DNA from: Roseofilum reptotaenium CS-1145
GTDB taxonomy: Bacteria > Cyanobacteriota > Cyanobacteriia > Cyanobacteriales > Desertifilaceae
Assembly: GCF_028330985.1 (NCBI RefSeq)
Contig: NZ_JAQMUE010000095.1
Coordinates: forward strand, 1 to 64,000
Direction: 5' to 3'
Length of the DNA: 64,000 bases
Shown: piece by piece, positions 32,717 through 42,709 of the stretch
Layout of the letters: every line of letters begins with the position of its first letter
How positions within the stretch are numbered: the first letter of the stretch is position 1
The notes under the pieces: model-generated
The model's input: the letters and a program-made list of their open reading frames with translations, nothing else
Databases searched by the model: none
Told to the model about the DNA's origin: nothing
Program-made: the position numbers and the translations under genes

Positions 32717-33589
32717 TTACCCTTCCCTAGAGCGAAGTGCTATCCCTTCAAAGAGGGCAGAATAGTCATCATCGAAATGGCCGCGATCGCCAGATTTTTC
32801 TAACACTTTGGCGATCCCTTCCAGCATACTCCCCTCTAATCCCAGATCATTCGCCGCTTGCAGAAATAAACGGGTATCTTTGAGCAGATGTTTTACGGGG
32901 AAATTGGGATTACTATACTGATGATCGAGCATTCGTTGCAGTTTCTTATCAAAGGTGGGTGCATAGAGGGCACTTTGACGCACCAATTGCATAAAGGCTT
33001 CTACATCGATCCCTTCCTGTTGAATCAGATGTAAACTCAGAGCAAAGGCGGTTGTTAGGGATGCAATCAGTTGATTCATTGCTAATTTTACCGTGGCTGC
33101 ACTCCCCACAGGGCCAAGGTGGAGCGGTTTCGGGCCAAAGGTTTGCAAGAGGGGACACCACTGTTCAAAGTCGGCTTCTGACGCACCCACCATCACCAAG
33201 AGTGTCCCTTTCTTCACTTCGGGAATACTGCCTAATACGGGAGCTTCTAAATAGTTTCCTCCACAGTCGCGAACCTGTTGAGCCAGAGTTTTAGTTTCCG
33301 TGGGGGCAATAGTTCCCATCTGGATCATGGTATGGTCGGCTAATCCAGGTCGGGTGGTAGGATTGAGGATAACTTCAGCGATCGCCTCTCCATTGGTCAG
33401 CATGAGGAGCGTACAGTCCGATGATTGTAGCACTTCAAGAGCAGAAGTGGCGATCGCTACCCCAGCTTCTGCTAAAGATTTCAGCTTCTCTGGTGTACGA
33501 TTATAGGCAGTGACCTGATATCCGGATGCTTGCAATTTTAGGGTCATGGGGCCACCCATCAGGCCCGTGCCTATGATACCAACTCTCAC
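32717..33589 (-). CDS. NAD(P)-dependent 3-hydroxyisobutyrate dehydrogenase-family oxidoreductase
   Basis: A 290-residue beta-hydroxyacid dehydrogenase. The dinucleotide motif is GIIGTGLMGGPM at residues 4-15, the substrate motif APVLGSIPEVKKGTL near 118, and the catalytic lysine segment GSAATVKLAMNQL near 165. Close families are 3-hydroxyisobutyrate, tartronate-semialdehyde and glyoxylate/succinic-semialdehyde reductases; glyoxylate reductase would suit a cell with glycolate oxidase, but this is inference. The GTG start at 33589 is supported by AAGGAGG 7 bases before it; a longer frame upstream has no such site. Confidence 0.85.
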   Translation of the reverse strand: MRVGIIGTGLMGGPMTLKLQASGYQVTAYNRTPEKLKSLAEAGVAIATSALEVLQSSDCTLLMLTNGEAIAEVILNPTTRPGLADHTMIQMGTIAPTETKTLAQQVRDCGGNYLEAPVLGSIPEVKKGTLLVMVGASEADFEQWCPLLQTFGPKPLHLGPVGSAATVKLAMNQLIASLTTAFALSLHLIQQEGIDVEAFMQLVRQSALYAPTFDKKLQRMLDHQYSNPNFPVKHLLKDTRLFLQAANDLGLEGSMLEGIAKVLEKSGDRGHFDDDYSALFEGIALRSREG

Positions 33590-33637
33590 AAGGACACCTC
33601 CTTCAGTTCCCTTTGATTCTCGACTTTTCTGTGACCT

Positions 33638-34954
33638 ATGGCTCATTATAGCGATCGCGAAGCTTATATTCCCTTTGACCGCCATCATCTGATTGACTTA
33701 TGTCTCAGAGATGGAAAACTCCCCAAACCAGAACAGGAAAAATTTCGTCAATTTTGTCAGCTTCTATCCGCCTATTATCATTTTCACTTCCATTCAATTT
33801 TAGAAGATCTCAAAGACTATTATACACCCTTTAATCCCTATGAAGAACTCTCCGAGTTTCAAAGCTTCACGTCCGCCGATCAACAGCAGATGGAAGTCGA
33901 TTTCTTTAATCGCTTTGAGCAAGTTTTACAACGAGCCAACTACTTCCCTCTTTCCCAAGAGACTCTAGAGGAAGCCTTTAGCCAACGATCCCTCATTGAA
34001 CTCAAAACTGATATTGATTTTAACGACTTTGATCGAATGCTATTCTATTGTCAGGGAGATATTTATCAACTCATTACTCGTAAGAAATGGTTTCGCACCA
34101 TTAAGGAAGATCTGGATATTTTCGAGCGCGTTGTCGTGGCCATTAAGTTTAAAGATGAATCCTATTTTGCCAAAGATGAGGATATAAAATTTAAACCAGG
34201 GAAAATTTATCTATTTTATTATAAAAATGTTCCTAAATTTGATTTAGAACTTCTGTTTCCCAATGTCAAAGTGAGCATGACTTGGAAAGACCGAATTATC
34301 TTAATCGCATCAGCCATTGGTGCAGCGATTCCTGTCTTAATCAAGATCTTGCCACAAATCGTAATTCTTGTAGGTGTTATCCTATTTTTTACGGGTACTT
34401 TACCCGGAATGGAAGATATGAAAGCTAATGAAGAAGATGTACGGAATTTAACCCCTGCATTGTTGGCTACCCTATCTCTCTTAGTCGCTTTTGGTGGATT
34501 TGCATTTAAGCAGTATAATACTTACAAAAACAAAAAGATAAAATTTCAGAAGAAGGTAACTGAGACTCTATTTTTCAAGAACTTAGCCAACAATACCAGT
34601 GTATTTCACACCCTTATTGATGTGGCAGAGGAAGAAGAATGTAAAGAGATAATTTTAGTCTACTATCATTTGCTCACCAGTGGCAAACCCATGACTCCAG
34701 AACACTTAGACGATCGCATTGAGTCTTGGATGGAAAAAACCTGGAATTGCCGTATCGACTTCGATATTAATGGCCCCCTGAATAATTTATATAATATTCG
34801 AGGAACCTTAAACAACCTCCAGGGTAAACCCCAATCGGGTATTCCTTTATTGAGCTATGATGAGTGGGGCAAGTGTCAAGTCAAATCGTTAGATGATTCC
34901 TTGGAAATCTTAGATTATTTATGGGATAATGCCTTTCGCTATAGCCATAGTTAG
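33638..34954 (+). CDS. DUF3754 (TMEM143-like) membrane protein
   Basis: A 438-residue protein. The first 200 residues are soluble and charged (REAYIPFDRHHLIDLCL, YYHFHFHSILEDLKDYYTPFNP, DFNDFDRMLFYC), with KIYLFYYKNVPKFDLELLFP just before the membrane part. Two membrane helices lie near 222-250 and 265-290, and a cytoplasmic C-terminal half follows with HTLIDVAEEEECKEIILVYYHLL. This is the DUF3754 layout shared with eukaryotic TMEM143; function unknown. It is divergent from the dehydrogenase gene, 48 bases apart. Confidence 0.8.
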   Translation: MAHYSDREAYIPFDRHHLIDLCLRDGKLPKPEQEKFRQFCQLLSAYYHFHFHSILEDLKDYYTPFNPYEELSEFQSFTSADQQQMEVDFFNRFEQVLQRANYFPLSQETLEEAFSQRSLIELKTDIDFNDFDRMLFYCQGDIYQLITRKKWFRTIKEDLDIFERVVVAIKFKDESYFAKDEDIKFKPGKIYLFYYKNVPKFDLELLFPNVKVSMTWKDRIILIASAIGAAIPVLIKILPQIVILVGVILFFTGTLPGMEDMKANEEDVRNLTPALLATLSLLVAFGGFAFKQYNTYKNKKIKFQKKVTETLFFKNLANNTSVFHTLIDVAEEEECKEIILVYYHLLTSGKPMTPEHLDDRIESWMEKTWNCRIDFDINGPLNNLYNIRGTLNNLQGKPQSGIPLLSYDEWGKCQVKSLDDSLEILDYLWDNAFRYSHS

Positions 34955-34957
34955 GTG

Positions 34958-34985
34958 AAGAATAGGGAATAGGGGAATAGGGGAA
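34958..34985. repeat. Heptad GGGAATA-type repeat
   Basis: GAATAGGGAATAGGGGAATAGGGG follows the DUF3754 stop and precedes the ABC ATPase gene by about 45 bases. A GCGAAGCGC palindrome follows at 35015-35025. Confidence 0.7.
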
Positions 34986-35031
34986 CAACTCAGAGACCAA
35001 TCACCCATTACCAGTGCGAAGCGCTAGATAT

Positions 35032-35691
35032 ATGAATACCAATACTTGTTTATCCGCTCATCAAATTGGGCGCAGAATCCAAGGAAAATGGCTCTGGAGA
35101 AACCTAACCTTGAGCTTAACCCCAGGATCTCGCTTGGGGTTAGTGGGAGCATCCGGGAAAGGAAAAACCCTATTATTACGCGCTTTAGCGGGATTAGACC
35201 CCCTGGATGAAGGTCATATTTTATGGTCAAAACAGCCAGGAAAAGAGCGCAATTTGACCCCAAAAATCTTTCCTTATTATCGTTCCCAAGCCATTTATAT
35301 TCATCAACAATCAAGCGTATTTGAAGGAACAGTAGAAGATAATTTAAAGGTTGTTTATACCCTTAATATTCATGAACATAAAACCTATAATCTAGAGTCT
35401 ATAAAAAGGCTGATCACCCAACTGAATCGTCCTTCAGATTTTCTGCAAAGACCGGCGACTACCCTATCCGGAGGAGAGCGGCAAATTCTCAGTTTAATTC
35501 GCGCTCTGCAACTCAACCCAATGATTTTATTTTTAGATGAACCAACAGCATCTCTTGACCCCCAAACCACAGAAAAAGTTGAAAATTTAGTCGATAATTG
35601 GATTCAGGAAAATCCTTACAGGTGCTGTATTTGGACAAGTCACGATCCTCAACAAATGGAGCGGGTAACGAGCGATCGCCTAGAATTATAG
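35032..35691 (+). CDS. ABC transporter ATP-binding protein, FetA/YbbL-like
   Basis: A 219-residue ATPase with Walker A GASGKGKT (residues 41-48), Q loop near 90 (YIHQQSSV), signature LSGGERQ near 147, Walker B ILFLDEPTASLD near 167 and switch His in TSHDPQ near 206. The short form, with FPYYRSQAIYIHQQS between A and signature, resembles FetA/YbbL, which partners the membrane subunit FetB in iron or general stress export. No permease lies next to it: the following gene is a Uma2 protein. The ATG at 35032 is used. Confidence 0.8.
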   Translation: MNTNTCLSAHQIGRRIQGKWLWRNLTLSLTPGSRLGLVGASGKGKTLLLRALAGLDPLDEGHILWSKQPGKERNLTPKIFPYYRSQAIYIHQQSSVFEGTVEDNLKVVYTLNIHEHKTYNLESIKRLITQLNRPSDFLQRPATTLSGGERQILSLIRALQLNPMILFLDEPTASLDPQTTEKVENLVDNWIQENPYRCCIWTSHDPQQMERVTSDRLEL

Positions 35692-35717
35692 AACGACGTT
35701 AGAATGGCAATTGATCT

Positions 35718-35763
35718 TTTACCGTATCTATTACCTATTACCTATTACCGCGCGAAGCGCTAT
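35718..35763. repeat. Heptad CTATTAC repeat and GCGAAGCGC palindrome before the Uma2 gene
   Basis: TATCTATTACCTATTACC and a further unit are followed by CGCGCGAAGCGC, ending 7 bases before the ATG at 35770. The same heptad-plus-palindrome pairing occurs at 34958-35025. Confidence 0.65.
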
Positions 35764-35769
35764 AACCCC

Positions 35770-36498
35770 ATGAACCCAACGCTCACCACCTCCCCAGAAC
35801 AGTCCCCTGCTCTCGACTGGGAAGATATTGGCGAACCCGATGTCAGCGATATTGTCACCGAAGATGATACACCCGTGGATAATCTCATTTCTGAAAAGCA
35901 ACAGCGCTTGTTAACCACCTGCTTGTACAGTGGGCTGGAGATGGATCAATCCTTCATTGCCATGGCTAATGTAGGCTTATTCTATGGCAAAGACTATCCC
36001 CCCCTAGTTCCTGATGCGCTCCTCAGTTTTGGGGTAGAACTGCCCGAAGATATGAGTCAAAAGAAAAATCGCTCTTATTTTGTCTGGAACCTAGGGAAAC
36101 CCCCTGATGTTGCTATTGAAATTGTCTCCAATAAGGTGGGCAATGAATTAGGCTCGAAATTGGAAGACTATGCCAGAGCCAGAGTACCCTATTATGCTGT
36201 ATTTGATCCCTTCCATTGTCTATCGGAGAAAACCCTTCAAGTCTATGAGCTAAGAGGGTTAAGCTATCATCTGCTCCCCCATAGTTGGATGGACGGTATT
36301 CAATTAGGATTAACCCTCTGGAATGGCGTGTTTGAGGATTTTGAGTATCAGTGGTTGCGCTGGTGTGATGCTGAAGGAAATCTCATCTTAACTGGGGATG
36401 AAAAAGCCCAAGAGGAACATCAACGTGCAGAACAGGAACGCCAAAGGGCTGAACGGTTAGCCCAGCTCTTAAGAGAGCATGGCATTATGGACGAATAA
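35770..36498 (+). CDS. Uma2-family protein (restriction endonuclease fold)
   Basis: A 242-residue paralogue of the protein at 4658-5383: TEDDTPVDN near 38, PLVPDALLSFGVELP (Asp) near 79, PPDVAIEIVSNKVGNELG (Glu/Lys) near 110, VPYYAVFDPFH near 138, and a Glu/Arg/Gln coiled coil (EEHQRAEQERQRAERLAQLLREHGI) at the end. The ATG at 35770 is preferred to one further upstream because the extension would be encoded by heptad repeats. Function as for the family is unresolved. Confidence 0.85.
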   Translation: MNPTLTTSPEQSPALDWEDIGEPDVSDIVTEDDTPVDNLISEKQQRLLTTCLYSGLEMDQSFIAMANVGLFYGKDYPPLVPDALLSFGVELPEDMSQKKNRSYFVWNLGKPPDVAIEIVSNKVGNELGSKLEDYARARVPYYAVFDPFHCLSEKTLQVYELRGLSYHLLPHSWMDGIQLGLTLWNGVFEDFEYQWLRWCDAEGNLILTGDEKAQEEHQRAEQERQRAERLAQLLREHGIMDE

Positions 36499-36511
36499 TC
36501 ACCATTTGTCG

Positions 36512-36549
36512 ATGCTGTAAGGGCGAAAAATTTTTCGCCCTTACAGCAT
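36512..36549. terminator. Perfect 19-bp palindrome: bidirectional terminator and repeat
   Basis: ATGCTGTAAGGGCGAAAAA (36512-36530) is followed at once by its exact reverse complement and a run of T and A. It lies between the convergent Uma2 and queG genes. The core GGGCGAAAAATTTTTCGCCC is a repeat family of the window (27558-27585, 42710-42737). Confidence 0.8.
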
Positions 36550-36571
36550 TTTTAATTTTTAATTTTTAATT
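36549..36571. repeat. TTTTTAA tandem repeat
   Basis: Three copies of TTTTTAA stand after the palindrome and run into the queG 3' end; the complementary form is at 13361-13392. Confidence 0.7.
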
Positions 36572-37505
36572 GATTAGCGCGGGCGTTTCTTCTCCACATT
36601 TGGGGTTTAATGCGTCTGAGGGCGGAGGCGCGAAAGCGTCGATCCCACTCTTGTTCGGAGAGGTTGGCTAGATCGATCAGTTTGGGGGCAAGGTTTTCTG
36701 GATAGGGATGAAATTCTTGGATATGGGTGGGTTGGGCAAATCTCTGATTCCAGGGACAAACCTCTTGACAAATATCGCATCCAGCAACCCATCCGTTGAG
36801 GTTTTCGGCGATCGCCTCTGGCAATTCCTCAGCCCGATTTTCGATAGTGTGATAAGCAATACAGCGATTGGCATCGACGACAAAGGGTTTCGCGATCGCC
36901 CCAGTAGGACAAGCCTGGATACAGCGCTGACAAGTCCCACAATGTTCTCTATGGGGCTTATCTGGCTCTAAGGTCAAATTCGTCAAAATCTCCGCCAGAA
37001 ACACCCAGGAGCCAAATTTACGGGTAATCAGATTACCATTTTTGCCCACCCAACCCAAGCCTGCGGTTTGGGCCCAGAGTTTATCTTGAACCGGCCCGGT
37101 ATCCAGATAGGCTTTAAGTTGGATATCTTGCCCCTGTTCCTGTAACCATACCGTAAAAACCCTTAACTTTTTGCCAATCACCCGATGATAATCTCGTCCC
37201 CAAGCATAGCGAGAAATTTTGCCATACTCCGATGCTTGGGGTTGAGAATAGGGCGTATAATAATTGAGCGATAAACTAATAATTGAGGCTACCTGGGGAA
37301 AAGCTCTGCGAATATCTTGGCGTTTGGGGTTTGCCATCCAATCCATATCTGCATGATAGCCCTGGGCTAACCAGTTTTGCAGTCCTTGAGTCCCTTGTTG
37401 GGCGATCGCCCGATCAAACACTGCTATCCCCGCTTGACTAAAACCAAGATCAATAGCTTTTTCTTTCACCTTTTCTGAAGTTAAGGTGGTGGACTCTTCA
37501 GACAT
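36552..37505 (-). CDS. queG: Epoxyqueuosine reductase QueG
   Basis: A 317-residue cobalamin- and iron-sulfur-dependent reductase that makes queuosine from epoxyqueuosine in tRNA, the last step of the pathway. Two 4Fe-4S motifs are present: CGTCQRCIQACPTGAI near 190 and CDICQEVCPWN near 242. N-terminal landmarks are FSQAGIAVFD, YHADMDWMANP near 49 and the catalytic DTGPVQDK near 134. The gene stands alone; queE, for an early step of the same pathway, is at 51600-52199. The ATG at 37505 is chosen over a TTG one codon before it. Confidence 0.92.
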   Translation of the reverse strand: MSEESTTLTSEKVKEKAIDLGFSQAGIAVFDRAIAQQGTQGLQNWLAQGYHADMDWMANPKRQDIRRAFPQVASIISLSLNYYTPYSQPQASEYGKISRYAWGRDYHRVIGKKLRVFTVWLQEQGQDIQLKAYLDTGPVQDKLWAQTAGLGWVGKNGNLITRKFGSWVFLAEILTNLTLEPDKPHREHCGTCQRCIQACPTGAIAKPFVVDANRCIAYHTIENRAEELPEAIAENLNGWVAGCDICQEVCPWNQRFAQPTHIQEFHPYPENLAPKLIDLANLSEQEWDRRFRASALRRIKPQMWRRNARANQLKIKN

Positions 37506-37538
37506 CAATACTACCCCAACTCACCCTTCAATCCGAAA

Positions 37539-37967
37539 CTATTCTTTCTGCAAAGCCGGTACACTCGCCTCTAGTTTTAGACAATTCCGACCATCAATTT
37601 GCAGGCGATACTCCACTCTATCCATCAATCGATTCATAATCAACCACCCATAACCTCCTTCCTGTTTTTGTTCTGGATCGGGTGGCAGATAAGTCGCTAA
37701 ATCATAACCTTGACCGTGATCCCAAACCTCTAGAGCAATATCACTATCTTGCAATTCCAAACACATCACCACGGGCAATTCTGCCTTATCTTTATGGGCA
37801 TGACGAACCACATTAGAATAAGCTTCCACTAAGGCTAATCGAAACCGAGTTGATTGTCTGGACCAATCTGCTGACTCCCCCAGTTCCACTTCCAAACATC
37901 CCAGTAACCAGGACTCAACAATTCCCAGAAATTTCAAATCGCTTGGCACATTTAGCTCAGTTTTCAT
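37539..37967 (-). CDS. Anti-sigma regulatory factor (RsbW-like ATPase)
   Basis: A 142-residue HATPase_c protein of the RsbW/SpoIIAB type: VEAYSNVVRHAHK near 49 (N box), EVWDHGQGYDL near 79 (G1), and GGYGWLIMNRLMDRVEY near 104 (G2 region). Such kinases phosphorylate an anti-anti-sigma protein and are opposed by a PP2C phosphatase. It lies 5 bases downstream of a receiver-GAF-PP2C gene and must belong to the same operon, giving a kinase-phosphatase pair. The STAS target is not in the window. Confidence 0.85.
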   Translation of the reverse strand: MKTELNVPSDLKFLGIVESWLLGCLEVELGESADWSRQSTRFRLALVEAYSNVVRHAHKDKAELPVVMCLELQDSDIALEVWDHGQGYDLATYLPPDPEQKQEGGYGWLIMNRLMDRVEYRLQIDGRNCLKLEASVPALQKE

Positions 37968-37972
37968 GAGAC

Positions 37973-39670
37973 CTACAAAACCTCCAAAGATAGCAGCGTT
38001 TGATCATCTTCTTGTATAGCACTATCTGCTCGAACACTATCAAGCAGTTGGGTTAAATTAAGTTTTCCAGCCTGCTGACTCAACAATCTCCATAACCCTT
38101 CTTGATTCAGCATGGCTTCTGAATCTATTTGACCTGCACCCGGATCTTTCGCTTCAGTAATTCCGTCACTGGTGAGTAACAGTACATCGCCTGATTCCAT
38201 TTTCACCTGTCCAGACTGAGCTTTCCAAACGGGTAAAATACCTACCGGAATACCCCGCACTTTGAGGATATTGGGTTCTACCGTAACGGGTTCATTGGAA
38301 GACAATTGCTCCATCAGTTTTTTGTGAGACCAAATCAGGGGATAAACATGGCCGGCACTGGCATAGGCGAGTTCCTGAGTTGAGGGACGATAGCGAGCCA
38401 CCGCCATAGTGATAAAAGAATTGTTATTCGTCAAATCATCAATCAGGGAACTATTCAGGTTCCGGATCACTTCATTCGGCTCCTGGGATGTATCCTGAGA
38501 CAGTTCTCGTCGCAGTACAGAAATGGCACTAGCCATAAATAGAGCAGCAGGAACTCCTTTACCTGAGACATCACCAACGGCTACCCAAATATCGCCTTGG
38601 GGATGGACATAGACTTCAAAGAAATCTCCGCCAACTTCTCGTGCAGGATAGCAATGGGCTTGGACATCAACCGCATCAATTTCAGGCCAACTTTGCCGGA
38701 GCAGGTTCGCCTGAAATTGACGAGCAACTTCGAGTTCCGATTGCAGTTGATTGGCAAGTTTGGTGGCTCGTTCATAGAGTTTGGCTTGCGAGAGAGCTAA
38801 GGAGGCTTGTTCAATGATGCTCTCTAGTAGCTGAATATCCTCATCCGGCCAAACCGTGTCGGTGTCATATTGATAAAGGGAGAGAATACCAAACAAGCTC
38901 TCTTGATAGCTTAGGGGGACAGCTAAGTGCAGATAGGGGCGATCGCCTTCTGAAGACCGTTGAGTTTGGGTTTGATGACTCTCTAGAGCAGATTGAATTA
39001 AGGCTTGAGAGTCTGGGGAATTGAGGAGATTGATATCCTCTGAGGAATCCGGAACCTTATGATAAGCGAACTGATGTGCAGTCAACTTTTTTTCTTCAAC
39101 GGACTGAAGACAACAGAAATCTGCTTCAAAGTTCTCGCCCAGCGTTTCGCTGATGTTTTGCAACATACTGTCGTAATCGAGCTTATCTCTGAGAGCCGTC
39201 ATCACCGTATTTTGAATCGACTCCCGCCGTAGCGATCGCCGCAAATTATTCGTACTTTGTTTAATGACTTGGTAGGTCTCTGAGGCTTGCTCAATTAAGG
39301 CCTTCAGTTCCGTCGGATTCCAGGGTTTAACAATGTACTTAAACACCTTCCCCGCATTAATCGCCTCAACCAAGTCCTCCACATCTGTATAACCGGTTAA
39401 TAAAATACGGATTGTGTCTGGATACTGTTCTACGGTTTTGCCCAAAAATTCCGTACCATTCATTTCTGGCATCCGTTGGTCAGAGATAATGATTGACATT
39501 TCTCCTTCTTGATCCAGAATCTCTAGAGCGGCCTTTGCACTTTCAGCACGGTAAACTTGGAAATCTCGTCGAAAGGTTCGATAAAGTAGATCTAAGTTAT
39601 CTCGTTCATCATCAACGACCATCAATTTGGCTTTTTTACTACGTCTTTCTCGGCGTTCACCCTGACTCAT
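37973..39670 (-). CDS. Response regulator with GAF and PP2C (SpoIIE) phosphatase domains
   Basis: A 565-residue regulator. Residues 13-130 are a receiver domain (VVDDERDNLDLL, phospho-Asp in IIISDQRMPEM near 60, Lys in YIVKPWNP near 115). Residues 155-305 are a GAF domain. The SpoIIE-type PP2C domain runs from about 340 to the end: GGDFFEVY near 349, AVGDVSGKGVPAALFMA near 366 and LLLTSDGITEAKD near 513 with the metal-binding aspartates. A two-component signal is thus turned into dephosphorylation of a STAS-type protein. The anti-sigma kinase follows in the same operon. Confidence 0.9.
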   Translation of the reverse strand: MSQGERRERRSKKAKLMVVDDERDNLDLLYRTFRRDFQVYRAESAKAALEILDQEGEMSIIISDQRMPEMNGTEFLGKTVEQYPDTIRILLTGYTDVEDLVEAINAGKVFKYIVKPWNPTELKALIEQASETYQVIKQSTNNLRRSLRRESIQNTVMTALRDKLDYDSMLQNISETLGENFEADFCCLQSVEEKKLTAHQFAYHKVPDSSEDINLLNSPDSQALIQSALESHQTQTQRSSEGDRPYLHLAVPLSYQESLFGILSLYQYDTDTVWPDEDIQLLESIIEQASLALSQAKLYERATKLANQLQSELEVARQFQANLLRQSWPEIDAVDVQAHCYPAREVGGDFFEVYVHPQGDIWVAVGDVSGKGVPAALFMASAISVLRRELSQDTSQEPNEVIRNLNSSLIDDLTNNNSFITMAVARYRPSTQELAYASAGHVYPLIWSHKKLMEQLSSNEPVTVEPNILKVRGIPVGILPVWKAQSGQVKMESGDVLLLTSDGITEAKDPGAGQIDSEAMLNQEGLWRLLSQQAGKLNLTQLLDSVRADSAIQEDDQTLLSLEVL

Positions 39671-40100
39671 GCCACGCTCCCATTACAGGTTGGTTTGACG
39701 GTACAGTAAAGAAAGTCACCCAGTTGGGATAAGACTTTCGGTTTAACGGGCCCTTCAAAGCTGCTATCTTTACTAGATTTCATGAGGTTTGTCAAGGTCA
39801 TCTGAATCTACAGGATCATTTGCTCCAAGCAGTTGAGTATTTTGGGATTATTGATCCACTTTAACTTTACTAGACAGTTTACACCTACTCGACTAGGACT
39901 GAATAGGGGGATAGGGAGGATGGGGAGGAAATCGGATATAACAAGGAAAGGATCAAACCCCGTGTTGCCCTTTCTCCATTCCCCTCTTCCCATAAATCTT
40001 AATGATTTATCCCTTGACAAACGCACAAAAATCTTCCAAGTTGACAAACTAGCTAGAGATTAATTAACCCATCTCTGCTGATCTATTCCCCATATGCCCT
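39671..40100. other. 430-base spacer between divergent regulator and topA
   Basis: No gene was found. It contains G-rich plus-strand runs (39901-39935) and a direct repeat TTGACAAAC at 40014-40022 and 40041-40049, which could be -35 elements or an operator before topA; no convincing -10 box at proper spacing was seen. Confidence 0.3.
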
Positions 40101-42689
40101 ATGTCAAGCCTCGTTATCGTTGAATCTCCAACCAAAGCGCGAACGATCCGCAATTTTTTACCCAGTGGTTACCAAGTAGAAGCCTCAATGGGTCATGTTC
40201 GTGACCTTCCCTCCGCCGCTGATGAAATTCCCGCCAGCGTCAAAAAGGAGAAATGGGCCCAACTGGGAGTCAATGTAGAAGCGAACTTTGAACCCCTCTA
40301 TGTGATTCCCAAAGATAAAAAGAAAATTGTTAAAGAACTCAAAGATGCTCTCAAGAAAGCGGATGAGTTAATTCTGGCGACAGATGAAGACCGAGAAGGT
40401 GAGAGCATTAGTTGGCATCTAAAGGAACTCTTAAAACCCAAGGTTCCCATTAAGCGGATGGTCTTTCATGAGATTACCCAAGAAGCCATTCGGGCAGCTC
40501 TAAAAAACTGCCGGGATATTGATTTGCAATTGGTTCATGCTCAAGAAACCCGGCGGATTTTAGACCGCTTGGTGGGATATACGATTTCTCCTTTATTGTG
40601 GAAAAAAATAGCGCCGAAACTCTCAGCCGGACGGGTACAGTCGGTGGCGGTTCGGTTGTTGGTGGCTCGCGAGCGAGAACGGCGAGCTTTTCATCAGGGG
40701 TCGTATTGGGATCTCAAGGCGACGTTGGAACAGATGAAACTGACGTTTGAAGCCCGGTTAACCACTCTGGATGGTGTGAAGATTGCAACAGGCAGTGATT
40801 TCGATCCTCAGACCGGAAAAATCATTAAAAACCGTAAGGTGAAACTGCTGAATGAGACAGAAGCGAAGGCACTGCAAAAGCAGTTAGAGGGAAAAACTTG
40901 GACAGTGAAAGAGGTAGACGAAAAGCCGACGACGCGTAAACCGTCTCCTCCCTTTACCACTTCGACATTGCAACAGGAAGCAAACCGCAAATTGGGGTTA
41001 TCCGCGAAGGAAACGATGCGGACCGCGCAAAATTTGTACGAGCAGGGCTATATTACCTATATGCGGACGGATTCGGTGCATTTGTCGAAAGAGGCGATCG
41101 CCGCAGCTCGCAGTTGTGTAGAACAGAAATATGGGCCCGAATATCTCTCCCCTACGCCACGCCAATACAGCACCAAAAGTAAGGGAGCGCAGGAAGCTCA
41201 CGAAGCTATTCGTCCAGCCGGAAAGCAGTTTCGTACGCCCCAAGAAACGGGGTTAGAGGGTCGCGAAGCCAAGGTTTATGACCTGATTTGGAAGCGCACC
41301 GTAGCGTCTCAAATGGCCAATGCCCAGTTAACCCAAATTGCGGTTAATCTGCAAGTGGAAACCTCGGAATTTCGTGCTTCTGGTAAACGGATTAATTTCC
41401 CTGGATTTTTCCGCGCTTATGTGGAAGGTTCTGACGATCCCGATGCCGCCTTGGAAAATCAGGAGGTGATCCTGCCCGAACTCAAAGCAGGGGATCATCC
41501 TAATTGTAAACAATTAGAGGCGATCGATCACCAAACCCAACCCCCCGCTCGCTTTACTGAAGCATCCTTAGTCAAAACGCTGGAAAAAGAAGGGGTGGGC
41601 CGTCCCAGTACCTACGCCAGTATTATTGATACGATTATCGGCAAGGGTTATGCCCAAATGATCAATAAGGCCCTTGTGCCTTCCTTTACTGCCTTTGCGG
41701 TTACCAATCTTCTAGAACAACATTTTCCCGATCTGGTGGATACTCAATTCACCTCTCGTATGGAGCAAACCCTGGATGATATTTCTATGGGAGAAGTGGA
41801 ATGGCTACCCTATCTAAAAACTTTTTATCAGGGTGAAACGGGTTTAGAAACTCAGGTGAAAGAACGGGAGAGCCAAATCGATCCCAATACCGCTAAGACC
41901 CTGGAATTAGAGGGCTTAGAAGCTAAAGTCCGTTTAGGGAAATATGGCCCCTATGTGGTGGTGGAAAATGGAGAAGATGAACCGCTCACGGCTTCTATTC
42001 CGCCCCATTTAACTCCCGATACTCTCGATCTGGAACAGGTACAAACGCTGCTCAAGCAAAAAACTGAAGGCCCTGACTGCCTCGGTGTTCATCCGGAGAT
42101 GGGAGAAGAGATTTTTATCCTCAATGGAACCTATGGCCCCTATGTGCAGCTTGGCGAAGTGTCGGAGGAAAACAAAAAACCAAAACGCGCTTCCTTACCC
42201 AAAGGGATGAAACCAGAAGAGGTAACCTTGGATATGGCCGTCGGGTTACTATCTTTACCTAGACTGTTGGGACAACATCCCGAAACGGGAGCGAATATCA
42301 AAGCGGGTTTAGGTCGCTTTGGCCCCTATATTGTCCACGATCAAGGTAAGGAAGGTAAAGATTATCGCTCTTTGAAGAAAGAAGATGATATCTTAACGAT
42401 TGGCCTCGATCGCGCTCTGGAATTACTAGCCCAACCGAAAAAAACCAGGGGAGGAGGTCGCAGTAAAACCAAGGAACCCCTGCGAGAGTTGGGAACACAT
42501 CCAGAGGATGGAGAAGCCATTAATGTTTATGATGGTCCCTATGGCCCCTATGTGAAGCATGGTAAAGTGAATGCCAGTGTGCCGAAAGAACGGCCGGTTG
42601 AAGAGGTAACTTTAGAAGAGGCTCTAGAGTTATTGAAGGCTAAGAAAAGTACGAAAAGTACCAGTTCGCGGGGTCGCAAGAAGAGTTAG
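40101..42689 (+). CDS. topA: DNA topoisomerase I
   Basis: An 862-residue type IA topoisomerase that relaxes negative supercoils. TOPRIM domain: [17 protein letters not shown] near 5, with DEDREGE near 95. The 5Y-CAP region has [13 protein letters not shown] near 175 and the catalytic Tyr in YITYMRTDS near 315. The C-terminus lacks zinc-binding cysteines and instead has several Topo_C repeats ([39 protein letters not shown]) and a Ser/Lys-rich tail, as in other cyanobacterial enzymes. A palindromic terminator follows. Confidence 0.95.
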   Translation: MSSLVIVESPTKARTIRNFLPSGYQVEASMGHVRDLPSAADEIPASVKKEKWAQLGVNVEANFEPLYVIPKDKKKIVKELKDALKKADELILATDEDREGESISWHLKELLKPKVPIKRMVFHEITQEAIRAALKNCRDIDLQLVHAQETRRILDRLVGYTISPLLWKKIAPKLSAGRVQSVAVRLLVARERERRAFHQGSYWDLKATLEQMKLTFEARLTTLDGVKIATGSDFDPQTGKIIKNRKVKLLNETEAKALQKQLEGKTWTVKEVDEKPTTRKPSPPFTTSTLQQEANRKLGLSAKETMRTAQNLYEQGYITYMRTDSVHLSKEAIAAARSCVEQKYGPEYLSPTPRQYSTKSKGAQEAHEAIRPAGKQFRTPQETGLEGREAKVYDLIWKRTVASQMANAQLTQIAVNLQVETSEFRASGKRINFPGFFRAYVEGSDDPDAALENQEVILPELKAGDHPNCKQLEAIDHQTQPPARFTEASLVKTLEKEGVGRPSTYASIIDTIIGKGYAQMINKALVPSFTAFAVTNLLEQHFPDLVDTQFTSRMEQTLDDISMGEVEWLPYLKTFYQGETGLETQVKERESQIDPNTAKTLELEGLEAKVRLGKYGPYVVVENGEDEPLTASIPPHLTPDTLDLEQVQTLLKQKTEGPDCLGVHPEMGEEIFILNGTYGPYVQLGEVSEENKKPKRASLPKGMKPEEVTLDMAVGLLSLPRLLGQHPETGANIKAGLGRFGPYIVHDQGKEGKDYRSLKKEDDILTIGLDRALELLAQPKKTRGGGRSKTKEPLRELGTHPEDGEAINVYDGPYGPYVKHGKVNASVPKERPVEEVTLEEALELLKAKKSTKSTSSRGRKKS

Positions 42690-42709
42690 GGGCGATCCAC
42701 TCTATCTCT

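Noticed and set aside
33590-33688. N-terminal extension of the dehydrogenase
   Set aside because: The strong ribosome binding site and the dinucleotide motif position favour the GTG at 33589.
39833-40063. 76-codon plus-strand frame before topA
   Set aside because: It runs through G-rich repeat-like sequence, lacks a ribosome binding site and family motifs.
40014-40070. topA promoter with TTGACA boxes
   Set aside because: Two TTGACAAAC copies are present but no -10 box at 16-18 bases was found, so no promoter is annotated.
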